A stretch of DNA of 64,000 bases from an uncultured Pseudomonadota bacterium (lineage in GTDB: Bacteria; Myxococcota_A; Bradymonadia; Bradymonadales; Bradymonadaceae): positions 1 through 64,000 of the forward strand of contig CAJXPB010000008.1 in the NCBI GenBank assembly GCA_913057905.1. Reading direction: 5' to 3'. The translations under genes and the position numbers were made by a program. Numbering within the stretch: position 1 is the first letter of the stretch; each line of letters begins with the position of its first letter. This document shows positions 17,539 to 27,963 of the stretch, piece by piece. The notes under the pieces are model-generated. The model did not search any database. It saw only the letters and a list, made by a program, of their open reading frames with translations, and was not told the DNA's origin.

Positions 17539-17593
17539 TCAGCGCAAGCCCAAAGTTGACCGGTTCGACGTGTCTGATTGCCGGTGCATGCTG

Positions 17594-17668
17594 TAGTCCC
17601 GGGGCGGGACAACTCAATCTGTGACGGCCTATACCTCTAAGCCCATGGAATCCCTGCGGATTCTGTGG
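17594..17668 (+). repeat. Right copy of 75-bp direct repeat (DR-R)
   Basis: Partner of 13030-13104 (71/75 identical), with the same two hairpins. It ends two bases before the stop codon of the CaCA antiporter gene on the minus strand. Before the insertion, the XRE gene and the antiporter gene would have converged on a single copy of this sequence. Confidence 0.85.
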
Positions 17669-17669
17669 T

Positions 17670-18653
17670 CTACACCGCTGCTATGAACCCAGCCTCTTTG
17701 ACGACCAGGTACGTCACGTAGGTCAGGAAGCCGGCGAACAGAACTGCGCCTTCCCACCGTTCCAGCCGGCCGCCCGAGGCCATCATCGGCAGGCAGATGA
17801 GCGCCCCGATGATCATGATGGGCAGATCGAAGGTCAGCAGCTTCTCCTCGACGGCCAGCGGTTCGGCGCCGACCAGCCCGGAGATGCCCAGGACCCCCAA
17901 CAGATTGAAGAGGTTGGAGCCGACGACGTTGCCGACGGCGATCTCGCGGTGGCCGCGGTAGCTGGCCAACATCGAGGTGACGAGTTCGGGCATCGACGTG
18001 CCGGCGGCTACGATGGTCAGACCGATCACCGATTCGCTGACGTCGAAGGTCCGCGCCAGATCGACGGCGCCGGAGACGAAGAGCCGGCCCCCGAGGATGA
18101 TCAGCGCCAACCCGACGAGGGTCAGGAGTACGAGTACGGCCCAGTGTCGAGAACGCGGTGCCACGACTTCGGACGCCGATTGAAGCTCCTCGACGACCGG
18201 CGGCGCCTGGCCGGATTTGCCGTTCTTTATGGACCAGAACAGGTAAACGAACAGCCCTACCGCGAGCATGGCCGCCTCCCAGCGGCCGATGGTGCCCGAG
18301 TACGCGAACCCGAGGACGGCAAACGAAGCCACGACCACCAGGGGGACGTCGAATCGCAGAAGGTTGGTGTCGACGGCCAGGGGCGCGACCACGGCCGACA
18401 GCCCCAGGATGGCAAAGACGTTGAAGATGTTGCTGCCGATGACGTTGCCAATGGCCACGGATCCCTGGCCGATCCACTGGCTGTAGACCGACGTCATCAT
18501 CTCCGGCGCACTCGTGCCCAGGGCGACGACCGTCAATCCCACCACGAGCGGTGTGACGCCCAGCGAGAGGCTCAGCCTGGAGGCGTTTCGGACCAGCAAT
18601 TCACCGCCGGTCAGCAGGATGGCGATGCCGGCGAGGATCAGAAGGTAGGTCAT
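17670..18653 (-). CDS. CaCA-family Na+/Ca2+ (cation) antiporter
   Basis: Inner-membrane cation/calcium exchanger of 327 residues with about ten transmembrane helices. The two inverted alpha-repeats are clear: VALGTSAPEMMTS with AIGNVIGSNIFN in the first half and VAAGTSMPELVTS with AVGNVVGSNLFN in the second. Each supplies the acidic ion ligand and the GN(V/I)xGSNxFN signature of the YrbG/K-dependent exchanger group. A hydrophilic cytoplasmic loop separates the halves. The gene starts nine bases after the urocanate hydratase stop codon, suggesting one transcript. Its 3' end abuts the right direct repeat. Confidence 0.92.
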   Translation of the reverse strand: MTYLLILAGIAILLTGGELLVRNASRLSLSLGVTPLVVGLTVVALGTSAPEMMTSVYSQWIGQGSVAIGNVIGSNIFNVFAILGLSAVVAPLAVDTNLLRFDVPLVVVASFAVLGFAYSGTIGRWEAAMLAVGLFVYLFWSIKNGKSGQAPPVVEELQSASEVVAPRSRHWAVLVLLTLVGLALIILGGRLFVSGAVDLARTFDVSESVIGLTIVAAGTSMPELVTSMLASYRGHREIAVGNVVGSNLFNLLGVLGISGLVGAEPLAVEEKLLTFDLPIMIIGALICLPMMASGGRLERWEGAVLFAGFLTYVTYLVVKEAGFIAAV

Positions 18654-18662
18654 GAAATAGGT

Positions 18663-20345
18663 TCAGTCGTCCTGCAGGTGCGGGATGTGGACGCCGCGGT
18701 CTTTGGCGACGCGCTGGGCCTCCTCGTAGCCGGCATCGGCGTGGCGCATGACCCCGGTGCCGGGGTCGGAGGTAAGGACGCGTTCCAGGCGGTCGGCCGC
18801 CTCGTCGGTGCCGTCGGCGACGATGACCTGGCCGGCGTGCAGACTGTAGCCCATGCCGACGCCGCCGCCGTGGTGGAAGCTGACCCAGGTGGCGCCGTTG
18901 ACCGCATTGATCATGGCGTTGAGGATCGGCCAGTCGGCCACGGCATCTGAGCCATCCTTCATCGACTCGGTCTCGCGGTTCGGGCTGGCGACCGAGCCGG
19001 AATCGAGGTGGTCGCGGCCGATGACGACCGGTGCATCGAGCTCGCCATTTTTGACCATCTCGTTGAAGCGCAGGCCAGCACGGGCGCGCTCGCCGTATTC
19101 GAGCCAGCAGATCCTGCAGGGAAGGCCCTGGAAGCTGACCTGTTCCTGGGCCATATCCAGCCAGCGGATCATGTGCTCCTTTTCTGGGAACATCTCCTTG
19201 AGGACTTCGTCGGTCTTGTAGATGTCCTCGGGATTGCCCGAAAGCGCGGCCCAGCGAAACGGCCCGGAGCCCTTGCAAAACAGCGGCCGGATGTAGGCGG
19301 GCACGAACCCGGGAAAGTCGAAGGCGCGGTCGAAGCCCTCGTCTTCGGCCACCTGACGGATGTTGTTGCCGTAGTCGAAGACGATGGAGCCGTCGTCCTG
19401 AAAGCCGACCATCGTCTCGACGTGGCGGCGGATCGCGTCGCGCGACTTCTCGAGATAAGCGTCGGGGTCGTCCTCGCGAAGCTGATTTGCCTGCTCGACG
19501 CTCATGCCGTCGGGATAGTAGCCGCTCAGCGGGTCGTGTGCCGAGGTCTGGTCGGTGACCAGGTCGGGCTGGATGCCGCGCTCGCGGATCTCGGGCAGCA
19601 CCTCGGCGGCGTTGCCCAGAAGCCCCACGCTCAGCGGCTCGCTGTTGTCTCTGGCAGTCAGGACCCAGTCGAGGGCCTCGTCGAGGTCGTCGGTCATCCG
19701 GTCGCAGTAGTCAGTCTCGAGCCGGCGTTCGATGCGCTCTTTCTGGACCTCGACGGCCAGACACGCCGCGCCGTTCATCGTGGCGGCCAGAGGCTGGGCG
19801 CCGCCCATGCCACCCAGGCCGGCGGTCAGAAGGAACTTGCCGTGCAGGGTGCCGTCGAAGTGCTTGCGCGCGGCGGCGGCGAAGGTCTCGTAGGTGCCCT
19901 GAAGGATCCCCTGGGTGCCGATGTAAATCCAGCTTCCGGCCGTCATCTGGCCGTACATCATCAGCCCCTTCTTTGCGAGTTCGTTGAAGTGGTCCCAGTT
20001 GGCCCACTTGCCCACCAGGTTGGAGTTGGCGATCAGGACCCGCGGCGCGTCGGGATGCGAGGGGAAACGCCCGACGGCCTTGCCCGACTGCACCAGCAGC
20101 GTTTCGTCGTCCTCCAGGTCCTTGAGCTCCCGGACGATCACGTCGAAGCACTCCCAGTTGCGGGCGGCCTGGCCGGTGCCGCCGTAGACGACCAAATTGT
20201 CGGGGTCTTCGGCGACTTCGGGGTCCAGATTGTTCATCAACATGCGCAGGACCGCTTCCTGCTGCCAGCCCTTGCAGTTGAGTTCGGAGCCGGTGGGGGC
20301 GGAGACGGTGCGCGGATGCTCGGAAGAGGAGTCGGAGTTACTCAT
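18663..20345 (-). CDS. hutU: Urocanate hydratase
   Basis: Second step of histidine degradation: urocanate plus water to 4-imidazolone-5-propanoate, using NAD+ as an electrophilic cofactor, cytoplasmic. 560 residues, the usual length. Family landmarks include [13 protein letters not shown], the glycine-rich [19 protein letters not shown] and [14 protein letters not shown] sequence ([16 protein letters not shown]), with [15 protein letters not shown] near the C terminus. The gene is complete. No hutH, hutI or hutG is in the window; instead the antiporter gene follows nine bases downstream. Confidence 0.96.
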   Translation of the reverse strand: MSNSDSSSEHPRTVSAPTGSELNCKGWQQEAVLRMLMNNLDPEVAEDPDNLVVYGGTGQAARNWECFDVIVRELKDLEDDETLLVQSGKAVGRFPSHPDAPRVLIANSNLVGKWANWDHFNELAKKGLMMYGQMTAGSWIYIGTQGILQGTYETFAAAARKHFDGTLHGKFLLTAGLGGMGGAQPLAATMNGAACLAVEVQKERIERRLETDYCDRMTDDLDEALDWVLTARDNSEPLSVGLLGNAAEVLPEIRERGIQPDLVTDQTSAHDPLSGYYPDGMSVEQANQLREDDPDAYLEKSRDAIRRHVETMVGFQDDGSIVFDYGNNIRQVAEDEGFDRAFDFPGFVPAYIRPLFCKGSGPFRWAALSGNPEDIYKTDEVLKEMFPEKEHMIRWLDMAQEQVSFQGLPCRICWLEYGERARAGLRFNEMVKNGELDAPVVIGRDHLDSGSVASPNRETESMKDGSDAVADWPILNAMINAVNGATWVSFHHGGGVGMGYSLHAGQVIVADGTDEAADRLERVLTSDPGTGVMRHADAGYEEAQRVAKDRGVHIPHLQDD

Positions 20346-20443
20346 CGTCAGCTCGAAGGGTCGGGGGGCGAAATAGCCGTATCGGGTAGCTACATGGTGC
20401 CGACCCGAGCGCGTTTCGTCCAGACCTGCACGACTCGCCGGAC

Positions 20444-23356
20444 TCAGCGAAGGATCGTCGTGCCCTCGTCGGAGGTAAGCCGCAGCGAGCGCACATAAAG
20501 GAGGTTGTTCGCCGCGTCGCTGACCATGAGTCGGGGGCCTCTGGGAGCGTCGGGCACGAACATCACTTCGCCGGGTAGAGCGCCGCCCCGGTCGCCATTG
20601 AAATATCGGTAACGGTTCGGCGAGAAGTTGGACTGGGTAGCGAAGACGAACTGAAACTCGTCGTCGACGCTGCGTACCGGTGGAACCGCGCCTTCATAGA
20701 GGCCGAAGCCCAGATAAGGTCCTCTGTAGAGTCCCCCGGTCTCGACCCGGCCTTGACGGCGGTCTGTGTCGGAACCGGGTCGCGGCACGCAGGCCCCGAG
20801 CGCGGCTCGACGGTCACTGATGTAGCCGGTCTCGCCACCGACCACGGTCCAGCGGTCTCCGGCGCGGATCCGATATTCGATGCCCGTCGGATAGCAGCCG
20901 CGGTCGGGCAGGTCGTTGGCGAATCGATCTTCGCCCTGCGGCTCGTCGATCGTCTCGAGGGTGACCTGCCTTGGCGAGACCTCGGCGATCCGCCAGGTGT
21001 GCCAGCGCAATTCGGTGGGCGGGCGCTCGAGATCCTGACAGCGCTGCGGGGCGTTGGATCCGGTGGCAGGCCGCGTCTGGATTTCGACCAGATCGCCCTG
21101 CTGCACGCCGGTCGAACACAATTCCAGCCCACCGGTGTCGAGTTCGCCGGCGGAGTCGGCCGGGGCCAGCAGTCCATCGGTCCGACGGCTGCCGGGGAGC
21201 ACGCCCTCCCAGGTCACCCGCCAGTTTTCGGTGCGGGTGCGTTCGTCCCAGGGATACGAGATCGTCGAGGTCTCGACGTTGTTATTGTTCGCCGACAATC
21301 GGACCGTATGACGCTGCAGGATATCGGCCCGCTGGAGGTCCTCGAAGCTCGGGGCATCGAGCCCGTCGGCGCCGGCGGTGCGCATCAGCGGCTGCGGACG
21401 CAGACTCGAGACACAGGAGTAATCGTTGGGGACATCGTCGTTGTCAAAGATGTAGTTTCGCAGATCGTCGATGTAGGCACCGGGCTCCGAGCAGTTGCCC
21501 AGACCGGTCAGCCGAGCCCTGGAGCCATCGGTATCGAGCAACGACGCGCGCGGATTGACCGCAAGCCGCGTATTCTGGGAGGGGTCGAGCCGGCGGCCCT
21601 GGGTCCGGCATTCCTGCCGGTTGGCCTGCAGATCCTGGCAGGCCGACAGACACATCTGACTGAAGGCGGCGCCATCCATGCTCTGGCACTGTTCACAGGC
21701 GTCGACCGCCGAACAGGCCGATGTGGAACGGTCGATCTCGAGGGGGAGCTCCGGAACCGTCACGCAGTCCGATTCCGCGGAGTTTTCGAAGGCGCTTGAG
21801 CCGTGCCGAAACTCCGAACGGCTCAGCAGGGTGTCCCGATTTGGCTCGGTCACCTCGCAGAAAGCCTCGGCGGTGTTGACGAACCAGGCGCGCCCGTCGG
21901 CCGACGCCGCCCAGGATCCATACAGGTATCGGACGATCCCGTGGGATTCGTCGCTCCGGTCGGTCCAGACCACCTCGCGGCGCACCACGGCATCGAGACT
22001 TCCGGGTTGGCTGCCGACGGCGACGCCTAGTTCATCGGAGGGTACGCTGTTTGGCGGTTGTTCAACCTGCCCGGCGTCCACGAGCTCCATCGTCTGGGCA
22101 TCGACGATCATGACTTCGTCGTCGCCGCGCGCCGACGCGTAGACGAATTCGCCCATCGGCCCGGCGCTGATGCTGTCGAAGCCGCCAAAGGCCGGGCTCT
22201 TTTCGGTGCGCCCGACGGTTCCGTAGCAGTCCGGATCGTTGGCGTCGGTCAGGCCGTCGCCGTCGTTGTCAGCTCCGTCGTCGCAGGCCGGCTGGGTCGC
22301 GTCGGCCACGGTGGCCTCCGATTCGGAATCGCTGCCGGGGAACTGACATTCGGGGTCCTCTCGGTCGACGAGTCCGTCACCGTCGTTGTCCATACCGTCG
22401 GTGCAGGCCGTCGTCTCGGGTCGGCCGACCCCGTCGGGCGACTCGGCGCCCGTCGGCCCGAAGCACTGCGGGTCCTCCTGGTCGGCCAGGCCGTCGCCGT
22501 CGTTGTCGAGCCCGTCGCTGCAGCCCCACCGAAGTCCAATTCGCTCGACTTCGCACGGCGCCGACTGCGCACCATCCAGACACTGAAGCCCCCGATCCTG
22601 CAGGCTCTGGTTGGTCGGGAGGGCCCACACCGAGGTCCAGCCGTGCTCGCGGTAGACGGTGTAGAGCCGATCGCCACCCGGAGCGACGGACATGTCGGTC
22701 ACGGTGCCGGGCGTCGGGCGCGAGGTCGAGTCCGCCTGGGTCCCCTGACAGCCCATCTGGGCATCGCAGGTTACGCCGGGGTGAAACCAGAGCGTGTCTG
22801 GGCCCCGTGTGGCGACGGCGAGCGTCGGCCGGTCCGACGGGCCGGAGCCGGCATCGAAGGTCACGATTCCCGCGGGTTGGCCCTCGGGCTCGAGCCGGGA
22901 ATCCAGCGGTGCCAGTTGCCAGAGGTCGACGACCGACACGTCGGCGTCGGCGGCGTTGACCACATAGGCGGTATCCCCGGCCGGCGAAGCCGCCACATCG
23001 ACGGGCTGACGTCCCACGCGCATATGGTTTACGCCGGGTGTCGCCGGGTCGTAGTCGTAGACTTGAGGCAGCGGAAGCCTGTCTTCGCCCGATACGAACT
23101 GCATATCCGCGACGGCCAACGAGTTCGCTTCGGCATTGGCGACCAGGCCGATCCGGCAGGGCACGCCGTCCCGAAACGACCGCAGAATCGAGGCCGCCTC
23201 GCCGCAATCGTCCCGCTCGGCCACGTCGAAGGCCAGGGGGCCTTCGAGACTCGCCGACGTCCCGGTCTGCTGGTCTCGGCACCCGAACAGACTGCCGAGC
23301 ACCATCAACGAGACGACGACCAAGGCGGGCCTGATTGTACGTTGGATATCACTCAC
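20444..23356 (-). CDS. Large beta-propeller lipoprotein with three MopE-type DNDGDG repeats
   Basis: Predicted outer-membrane or surface lipoprotein of about 970 residues. From a GTG at 23356 the signal is ideal, with lipobox SLFGC at Cys26. A GTG at 23386 overlapping the upstream TGA is the alternative start. The N-terminal half has YVTN-like propeller blades ([18 protein letters not shown]). Three repeats of the form CxDGxDNDGDGLxDxxDPxC follow, at roughly residues 280-390, the motif associated with putative copper/metal binding in MopE-like proteins. A Cys-rich segment ([15 protein letters not shown]) and a beta-rich C terminus complete it. It is translationally coupled to the propeller lipoprotein upstream. 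Function is unknown; metal or polymer binding at the surface is inferred. Confidence 0.72.
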   Translation of the reverse strand: MSDIQRTIRPALVVVSLMVLGSLFGCRDQQTGTSASLEGPLAFDVAERDDCGEAASILRSFRDGVPCRIGLVANAEANSLAVADMQFVSGEDRLPLPQVYDYDPATPGVNHMRVGRQPVDVAASPAGDTAYVVNAADADVSVVDLWQLAPLDSRLEPEGQPAGIVTFDAGSGPSDRPTLAVATRGPDTLWFHPGVTCDAQMGCQGTQADSTSRPTPGTVTDMSVAPGGDRLYTVYREHGWTSVWALPTNQSLQDRGLQCLDGAQSAPCEVERIGLRWGCSDGLDNDGDGLADQEDPQCFGPTGAESPDGVGRPETTACTDGMDNDGDGLVDREDPECQFPGSDSESEATVADATQPACDDGADNDGDGLTDANDPDCYGTVGRTEKSPAFGGFDSISAGPMGEFVYASARGDDEVMIVDAQTMELVDAGQVEQPPNSVPSDELGVAVGSQPGSLDAVVRREVVWTDRSDESHGIVRYLYGSWAASADGRAWFVNTAEAFCEVTEPNRDTLLSRSEFRHGSSAFENSAESDCVTVPELPLEIDRSTSACSAVDACEQCQSMDGAAFSQMCLSACQDLQANRQECRTQGRRLDPSQNTRLAVNPRASLLDTDGSRARLTGLGNCSEPGAYIDDLRNYIFDNDDVPNDYSCVSSLRPQPLMRTAGADGLDAPSFEDLQRADILQRHTVRLSANNNNVETSTISYPWDERTRTENWRVTWEGVLPGSRRTDGLLAPADSAGELDTGGLELCSTGVQQGDLVEIQTRPATGSNAPQRCQDLERPPTELRWHTWRIAEVSPRQVTLETIDEPQGEDRFANDLPDRGCYPTGIEYRIRAGDRWTVVGGETGYISDRRAALGACVPRPGSDTDRRQGRVETGGLYRGPYLGFGLYEGAVPPVRSVDDEFQFVFATQSNFSPNRYRYFNGDRGGALPGEVMFVPDAPRGPRLMVSDAANNLLYVRSLRLTSDEGTTILR

Positions 23357-23382
23357 GGCGGGTTTCGAGGTTGAGAAGATGG

Positions 23383-24753
23383 TCACCGCAGCTTCGAGAC
23401 GACGCGATGATACCGGCTGCTGGACGGATCGAGATCGATCATCGCCAGTGAGCCGCACTGCGCAGCGGTCGGCCCGCAGGAACTCTTGGTTCCCGGCGGA
23501 TCGTTGAAGAGGCTGACGTACAGCCGGCAGGTCTCGCCGGGATTTTGACAACGGTCATCGGCCTTGTCGGTCACCATGTCGTAGGGCCGGCCATCGACCT
23601 CGATGACCTCGGTGACGACTTCGGCGGCGGGGTCGACGACCTGAATCGAACGATCGTCGTAGCACGACACGTAGATGCGCCGTTTACCGTCGGCGCCGCG
23701 GTGCACGACCAGGCTCGAAGGTTGATCCTCCAGACTGATACTGGTGCGCACTCGGTGGCGAGTGCCTTCTCCGGTGTCGGGATCAGCCGGGCCGATATCG
23801 ACGATGTGGAGTGCATCGGGCCGGCGGGAGATGACGTACAGGGTGTCGCCGTCGGGGCCGAAGGCGATGTCACGCGCGTCGACGTTGCTGGCGCTGGGGC
23901 TGAGGTCGAACCCGCCCTTCGAGATCAATGCCTGAACCTCGCCGAAGTTGCCATCGTTGCTGCGATTGATCAGCGGCGTGAAGACCGAGACCCCGGCATC
24001 GCGGCGGCCGGCGGCGTACATATTCAGGGTGCCGGGCCGTCGTTCGATGGCGTTGGCCCCGGGAAGCAGCGCCGCACTCTCCATGGTGGCGCCCTCGATG
24101 GAGCGGTTCGGAAAGGCGATCGTCGAGACGTTTTCGCTGGCCAGATACGCCACGCTCACCAGATCAATGGGCACGGCCTGGCCGGTGGCGGGATTGGTCG
24201 GACGAATCGTGTCGACCGACAACCCGAAGGGATCCGAGGGCAGAAGGCTGCCGCCATCCTGGTTGGGCACGCGGTCGACGATGCAACGCGCCGGGTCGCT
24301 CGTCGACTGACCGTCGGGTCCCGGGCACGACAGGGTGCCCCCGGCCACACCGGTATCCGAACTGGGCCCGGCCACATTCAGGGAAATCACGGAGTTGCCC
24401 TGGCGAGTGGCCACGTAGGCCTTGGAGGCATCATCGTTGAGTTCGATGTCGCCGCCAAACGAGGGGATGTAGGGCGATTGCTCGGCCTGAATCCGCATCG
24501 ACCGGGTGTCGACAACCGACACCGTGCCCCCGATCTCGGGGCGGTAGCGTACGTTGAAATTGGTGTTGACCACGTACAGAAACCGGCCGTCGGGATGCAT
24601 GGTGAGTCCGACCGGGTAGTGGATGCGGTCGCGCTCGGGAAGCGGCGCCTGATAGCTCTCTCCGCAACTGACCAGCCCGGCGGTCGACATCAACACCAGC
24701 AGGGCCACGAGCACGGGGCGTCGGCTCTCGTTTTCAACGTTGTCAGGGTCCAT
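23383..24753 (-). CDS. Beta-propeller (YncE/YVTN-like) lipoprotein
   Basis: A 456-residue exported lipoprotein. The ATG at 24753 has GGAG seven bases upstream and gives a signal ending in the lipobox GLVSC (Cys30). A much longer frame upstream lacks these features and is rejected. Propeller-like repeats are visible, e.g. VGLTMHPDGRFLYVVNTN and ARDIAFGPDGDTLYVIS. The protein probably forms a ligand-binding or scaffold propeller outside the inner membrane. It is the first gene of a two-gene operon with the MopE-repeat lipoprotein, whose start overlaps or closely follows this stop. It diverges from the Mla operon across about 150 bp. Confidence 0.78.
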   Translation of the reverse strand: MDPDNVENESRRPVLVALLVLMSTAGLVSCGESYQAPLPERDRIHYPVGLTMHPDGRFLYVVNTNFNVRYRPEIGGTVSVVDTRSMRIQAEQSPYIPSFGGDIELNDDASKAYVATRQGNSVISLNVAGPSSDTGVAGGTLSCPGPDGQSTSDPARCIVDRVPNQDGGSLLPSDPFGLSVDTIRPTNPATGQAVPIDLVSVAYLASENVSTIAFPNRSIEGATMESAALLPGANAIERRPGTLNMYAAGRRDAGVSVFTPLINRSNDGNFGEVQALISKGGFDLSPSASNVDARDIAFGPDGDTLYVISRRPDALHIVDIGPADPDTGEGTRHRVRTSISLEDQPSSLVVHRGADGKRRIYVSCYDDRSIQVVDPAAEVVTEVIEVDGRPYDMVTDKADDRCQNPGETCRLYVSLFNDPPGTKSSCGPTAAQCGSLAMIDLDPSSSRYHRVVSKLR

Positions 24754-24904
24754 CGCTCCTCGCGCGTGGCTCAGCCGAGGGAGATTCGAATCGGGACCGC
24801 TGACTATCACCGATTTGGCGCGCGATGCAAGCTGGCGACGGCCGTCCGATTTCTTTCTCAGATTCTCCGGCTGTGCTAGACGACTCAACTGGAGGAGTCT
24901 GTTC

Positions 24905-26053
24905 GTGGGAATGGTCGCACGGCCGTGGCGCCGAGAATCAATGGAGATGCAGGTCGAGACATTCGACGGGGACAAGGCGGCGAGGGTCCACATGGAGGGC
25001 CCCATCGACATCGATGCCGCCCGTTCGGTCTGGGATACCCTCGACGGGCTGGCTGAACGCCCGGCGATCAATCGGATCGTGCTGGACTTCTCGGCCGTCA
25101 CCCTCCTGGATTCCGCCGGTATCGCGACCTTTTCGGTCGGCGTAAACCGGCTCCGCGACCTGGGCATCGACGTACGGGCAGAGCATCTTTCGCGCGAACA
25201 CCGGAAGGCCCTGGACCTGATGCCCAGCTACCGCGAGGGCGTATCGGTTGCGCCCGAGGTCATGGGCGTGTTCGCCGGTGTCGGCGACGTGGCGATGGGA
25301 CTGTGGAAGCAGTTCAAGCAGTTCTACGACACCCTGACAGATGCCGTCTTCGCCGCCCTGCGCATGTTCAAGGGGCAACTGCCACCGAAGGGCTCGATCA
25401 CCCGCGAGTCGGTCAAACTCGGGGTCGACGCGCTTCCGATCATCGCGCTGTTGAGCCTTCTGCTGGGACTGATCTTGGCCTTTCAATCGGCCCATCAGCT
25501 CCGTCAGTTCGGCGCCAACATCTACGTGGCCAACCTGGTCTCGATCGCCATGGTCCGCGAGTTCGGGCCGATGATGACCGGGATCATCCTGGCGGGACGC
25601 TCCGGGTCGTCGATGGCCGCGGAGCTGTCGACCATGAAGATCCAGGAGGAGATCGACGCGCTCAAGACGATGGGCATCGACCCGGACCGCTACCTGGTGT
25701 TGCCGCGGCTGATCGGGATCACCATCGTGCAGCCGATGTTGACGCTGATGTCGATGGCCATCGGGGTCTCCGGCGGCTACATCATCGCCCGCTTTTACTT
25801 GGGGCTCAGCACCTCGATCTACTGGAACAAGTCCTTCGCAGCGCTGGATATGGGCGACTTGGGCCACGGGCTGGGCAAGTCGGTGATCTTCGCCTGGATC
25901 ATCGGGATTATCGCCTGTTACTCCGGCATGGCCGTGCGCGGCGGCGCCAGCGCCGTCGGCCGTGCCACGACTCGGGCGGTCGTCGCCGCCATCTTTATGA
26001 TCATCGTCGCCGACTCGTTTTTCGCCACCATGGTCACCCTCATCTGGGGTTAA
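24905..26053 (+). CDS. mlaE: MlaE/Mce ABC permease with N-terminal STAS (MlaB-like) domain
   Basis: Inner-membrane permease of a phospholipid ABC transporter that moves lipids between inner and outer membranes. The N-terminal 95 residues form a STAS domain (IVLDFSAVTLLDSAGIATF), which is normally the separate MlaB subunit, fused here to the permease. The permease part has five hydrophobic segments and the conserved AMVREFGPMMTGIILAGRSGS stretch with its Glu. The start is placed at GTG 24905 because GGAGGAG lies seven bases upstream; ATGs at 24911, 24941 and 24947 are alternatives. It is first in an operon with the ATPase, MCE-domain protein and an auxiliary lipoprotein. Confidence 0.9.
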   Translation: MGMVARPWRRESMEMQVETFDGDKAARVHMEGPIDIDAARSVWDTLDGLAERPAINRIVLDFSAVTLLDSAGIATFSVGVNRLRDLGIDVRAEHLSREHRKALDLMPSYREGVSVAPEVMGVFAGVGDVAMGLWKQFKQFYDTLTDAVFAALRMFKGQLPPKGSITRESVKLGVDALPIIALLSLLLGLILAFQSAHQLRQFGANIYVANLVSIAMVREFGPMMTGIILAGRSGSSMAAELSTMKIQEEIDALKTMGIDPDRYLVLPRLIGITIVQPMLTLMSMAIGVSGGYIIARFYLGLSTSIYWNKSFAALDMGDLGHGLGKSVIFAWIIGIIACYSGMAVRGGASAVGRATTRAVVAAIFMIIVADSFFATMVTLIWG

Positions 26054-26058
26054 GCGAC

Positions 26059-26913
26059 ATGCCAGTCGAGACCGACAATCCGACCGACGGGGCAGACCAG
26101 GCGACTGACGAAGACGCGCGGGACGTACTGGTGCGCTGCGAGAACCTCGTCTGCGGCTACGGCGACACAGCGATTCTGGAGGACATCAACTGCCAGATCG
26201 AACGCGGCGAGATCGTGGCACTGCTTGGCGGGTCCGGTTCGGGCAAATCGACCCTGCTCAAGACGATGGTGGGCCTGTTGCCGCCGATGGCGGGCACCAT
26301 CGAAGTTCTGGGGCGCGACCCGTACAGACTCGAGGACGACGAACGCTCGAAGCTGATGCGCCGGATCGGTATGATGTTTCAGCACGGGGCCCTGTTTGGC
26401 TCCGATACCGTCTACGAGAACATCGCCCTGCCGGCGCAGGAACACACGGATTTGCCCGAACCGGTAATTCGCGAGATGGTACGTCAGAAGCTGTCGCTGG
26501 TCGGTCTGGAGGGACTGGAGAACCGGCTGCCCTCGGACATCTCCGGAGGACAACAGAAACGTGTGGCCCTGGTGCGCGCGTCGATTCTGGATCCCGACAT
26601 CGTCTTTGCCGACGAGCCCTCGGCGGGACTCGATCCGATCGTCGCCGCCGGCGTCGACCACGTGCTTCGGCAGTTTCAGAGCCTGTTCAACATGACGATG
26701 ATCGTCGTGACGCACGAGCTCGAGAGTGTGAAGGTACTGGCCGACCGGGTCCTGATGTTGTCCGACGGGGGCATCATCGCCAACGGCACGGTCGACGAGC
26801 TGTACGACAGCGAAGACAAGGCGGTCCACGACTTCTTTCACCGACAGGCCCCCGATTTTCTGGAGGCCGGCGAAGGCAACTCCGTACTCGCCGCTCTGGA
26901 GCGTCAGAGCTGA
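26059..26913 (+). CDS. mlaF: MlaF-type ABC transporter ATPase
   Basis: Cytoplasmic ATPase energising the Mla/Mce lipid transporter, 284 residues. Walker A is GGSGSGKST, the signature is SGGQQKR and Walker B is DIVFADEPSAGLDP with the switch His in VVTHE. An FQHGALFGSDTVYENI Q-loop region is typical of MlaF. A hydrophilic tail of about 30 residues follows the core. The start codon is five bases after the permease stop. Confidence 0.93.
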   Translation: MPVETDNPTDGADQATDEDARDVLVRCENLVCGYGDTAILEDINCQIERGEIVALLGGSGSGKSTLLKTMVGLLPPMAGTIEVLGRDPYRLEDDERSKLMRRIGMMFQHGALFGSDTVYENIALPAQEHTDLPEPVIREMVRQKLSLVGLEGLENRLPSDISGGQQKRVALVRASILDPDIVFADEPSAGLDPIVAAGVDHVLRQFQSLFNMTMIVVTHELESVKVLADRVLMLSDGGIIANGTVDELYDSEDKAVHDFFHRQAPDFLEAGEGNSVLAALERQS

Positions 26914-26934
26914 TCCATTCACCCTGAAGGAATC

Positions 26935-27963
26935 ATGGCGACACGCGCCGAAAAGACGAAACTCGGGATTTTTCTGACCGCCGCCGCGGTCCTGTTGGCC
27001 GGGACACTGGCCGTGTTGACCGGATCGGAGTTCTGGGAAGAGCGCTGGAGCTACACCGTCAATTTCAGTGAATCGGTCAGCGGCCTGGAGCCCGGCGCAC
27101 CGGTCAAACAGCGCGGCGTCCGGGTCGGCTACGTCGACCAGATTCGGGTCTCCCCCGACAGCGTCGAACGGGTCCGGGTGCGCATCAAGGTCAATCCGGG
27201 CACCCCGATCAAGGCCGACACGGTCGCCTACATGAACATGCAGGGCATCACCGGTCTGAAATTCGTCGAACTCAAGGGCGGGACCGAGGCCGCCGAGCGG
27301 CTTCCGCCGGGCAACGAAATCGAGGCGGGCACATCGACCCTGCAGGAGCTGACCGGCCGGGCCACCGACATCAGCCTGAAGGTCGAAAAACTGCTCAACA
27401 ACCTGCTGGTTGTCACCCGCGATGAAAATCAGCAGCGTATCGACAACATCCTCGAGACCGGTGAAGAGGCGGTCATCGGGGTCGAGAAGGCTGCCGGCGA
27501 GGTCTACGATCTGTCGGCGGCAACCGAGAAGGCGATCGAGGAGAACAAGGGACCGCTGTACTCGTCGATCAAGACGGTCGGCCGCATGTCGAACAAGGCG
27601 ATCGACACGTTGACGCGCATCGACGGGCTGGCCGACCAGCTCGGCAGCATCGCCAGCAGCTCCCAGATCCCGCAGGCCGTCGCCGAGATTCGTTCGACCA
27701 ACCAGGCCGTCCAGACGAAGATCAAAGCGATCGACGTCGACAAGGCCATCGCCGAATTCGTGGTCGCCGTGCAGCGGCTGCAGCGGCTCTTGAGCGAAGC
27801 CTCCGAGACGATCAGTCAGAATCAGGACTCGCTGCGTGTGACCTTCTACAACCTGCGTACGATCTCGGAGAACCTGAAGGAGCTGAGCCGCACCTTCCAG
27901 GAGAAGCCGTACATCCAGGTCTTCGGCAGCAGCCCCAAGGAGAGAAAGACCCCCGATGAGTGA
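26935..27963 (+). CDS. mlaD: MlaD-type MCE-domain lipid-binding protein
   Basis: Periplasmic substrate-binding component anchored in the inner membrane by one N-terminal helix (about residues 10-30). A single MCE domain spans about 38-120 (VSGLEPGAPVKQRGVRVGYV and the LKFVELKGG motif). A long helical, coiled-coil-like tail to residue 342 follows, as in Mce proteins that build tunnels across the periplasm. The tail makes it about twice the size of E. coli MlaD. AAGGA precedes the ATG. The last eight bases overlap the auxiliary lipoprotein gene. Confidence 0.92.
   Translation: MATRAEKTKLGIFLTAAAVLLAGTLAVLTGSEFWEERWSYTVNFSESVSGLEPGAPVKQRGVRVGYVDQIRVSPDSVERVRVRIKVNPGTPIKADTVAYMNMQGITGLKFVELKGGTEAAERLPPGNEIEAGTSTLQELTGRATDISLKVEKLLNNLLVVTRDENQQRIDNILETGEEAVIGVEKAAGEVYDLSAATEKAIEENKGPLYSSIKTVGRMSNKAIDTLTRIDGLADQLGSIASSSQIPQAVAEIRSTNQAVQTKIKAIDVDKAIAEFVVAVQRLQRLLSEASETISQNQDSLRVTFYNLRTISENLKELSRTFQEKPYIQVFGSSPKERKTPDE

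Noticed and set aside
17210..17617. Possible integrase gene next to the tRNA fragment
   Set aside because: The 135-codon frame lacks the tyrosine-recombinase R-H-R-Y motifs; the better reading in this area is a frameshifted fragment of unknown type.
23545..24879. Long plus-strand frame opposite the 23.4-24.8 kb propeller gene
   Set aside because: No signal, domain or ribosome-binding site; the minus frame has a lipobox and propeller repeats.
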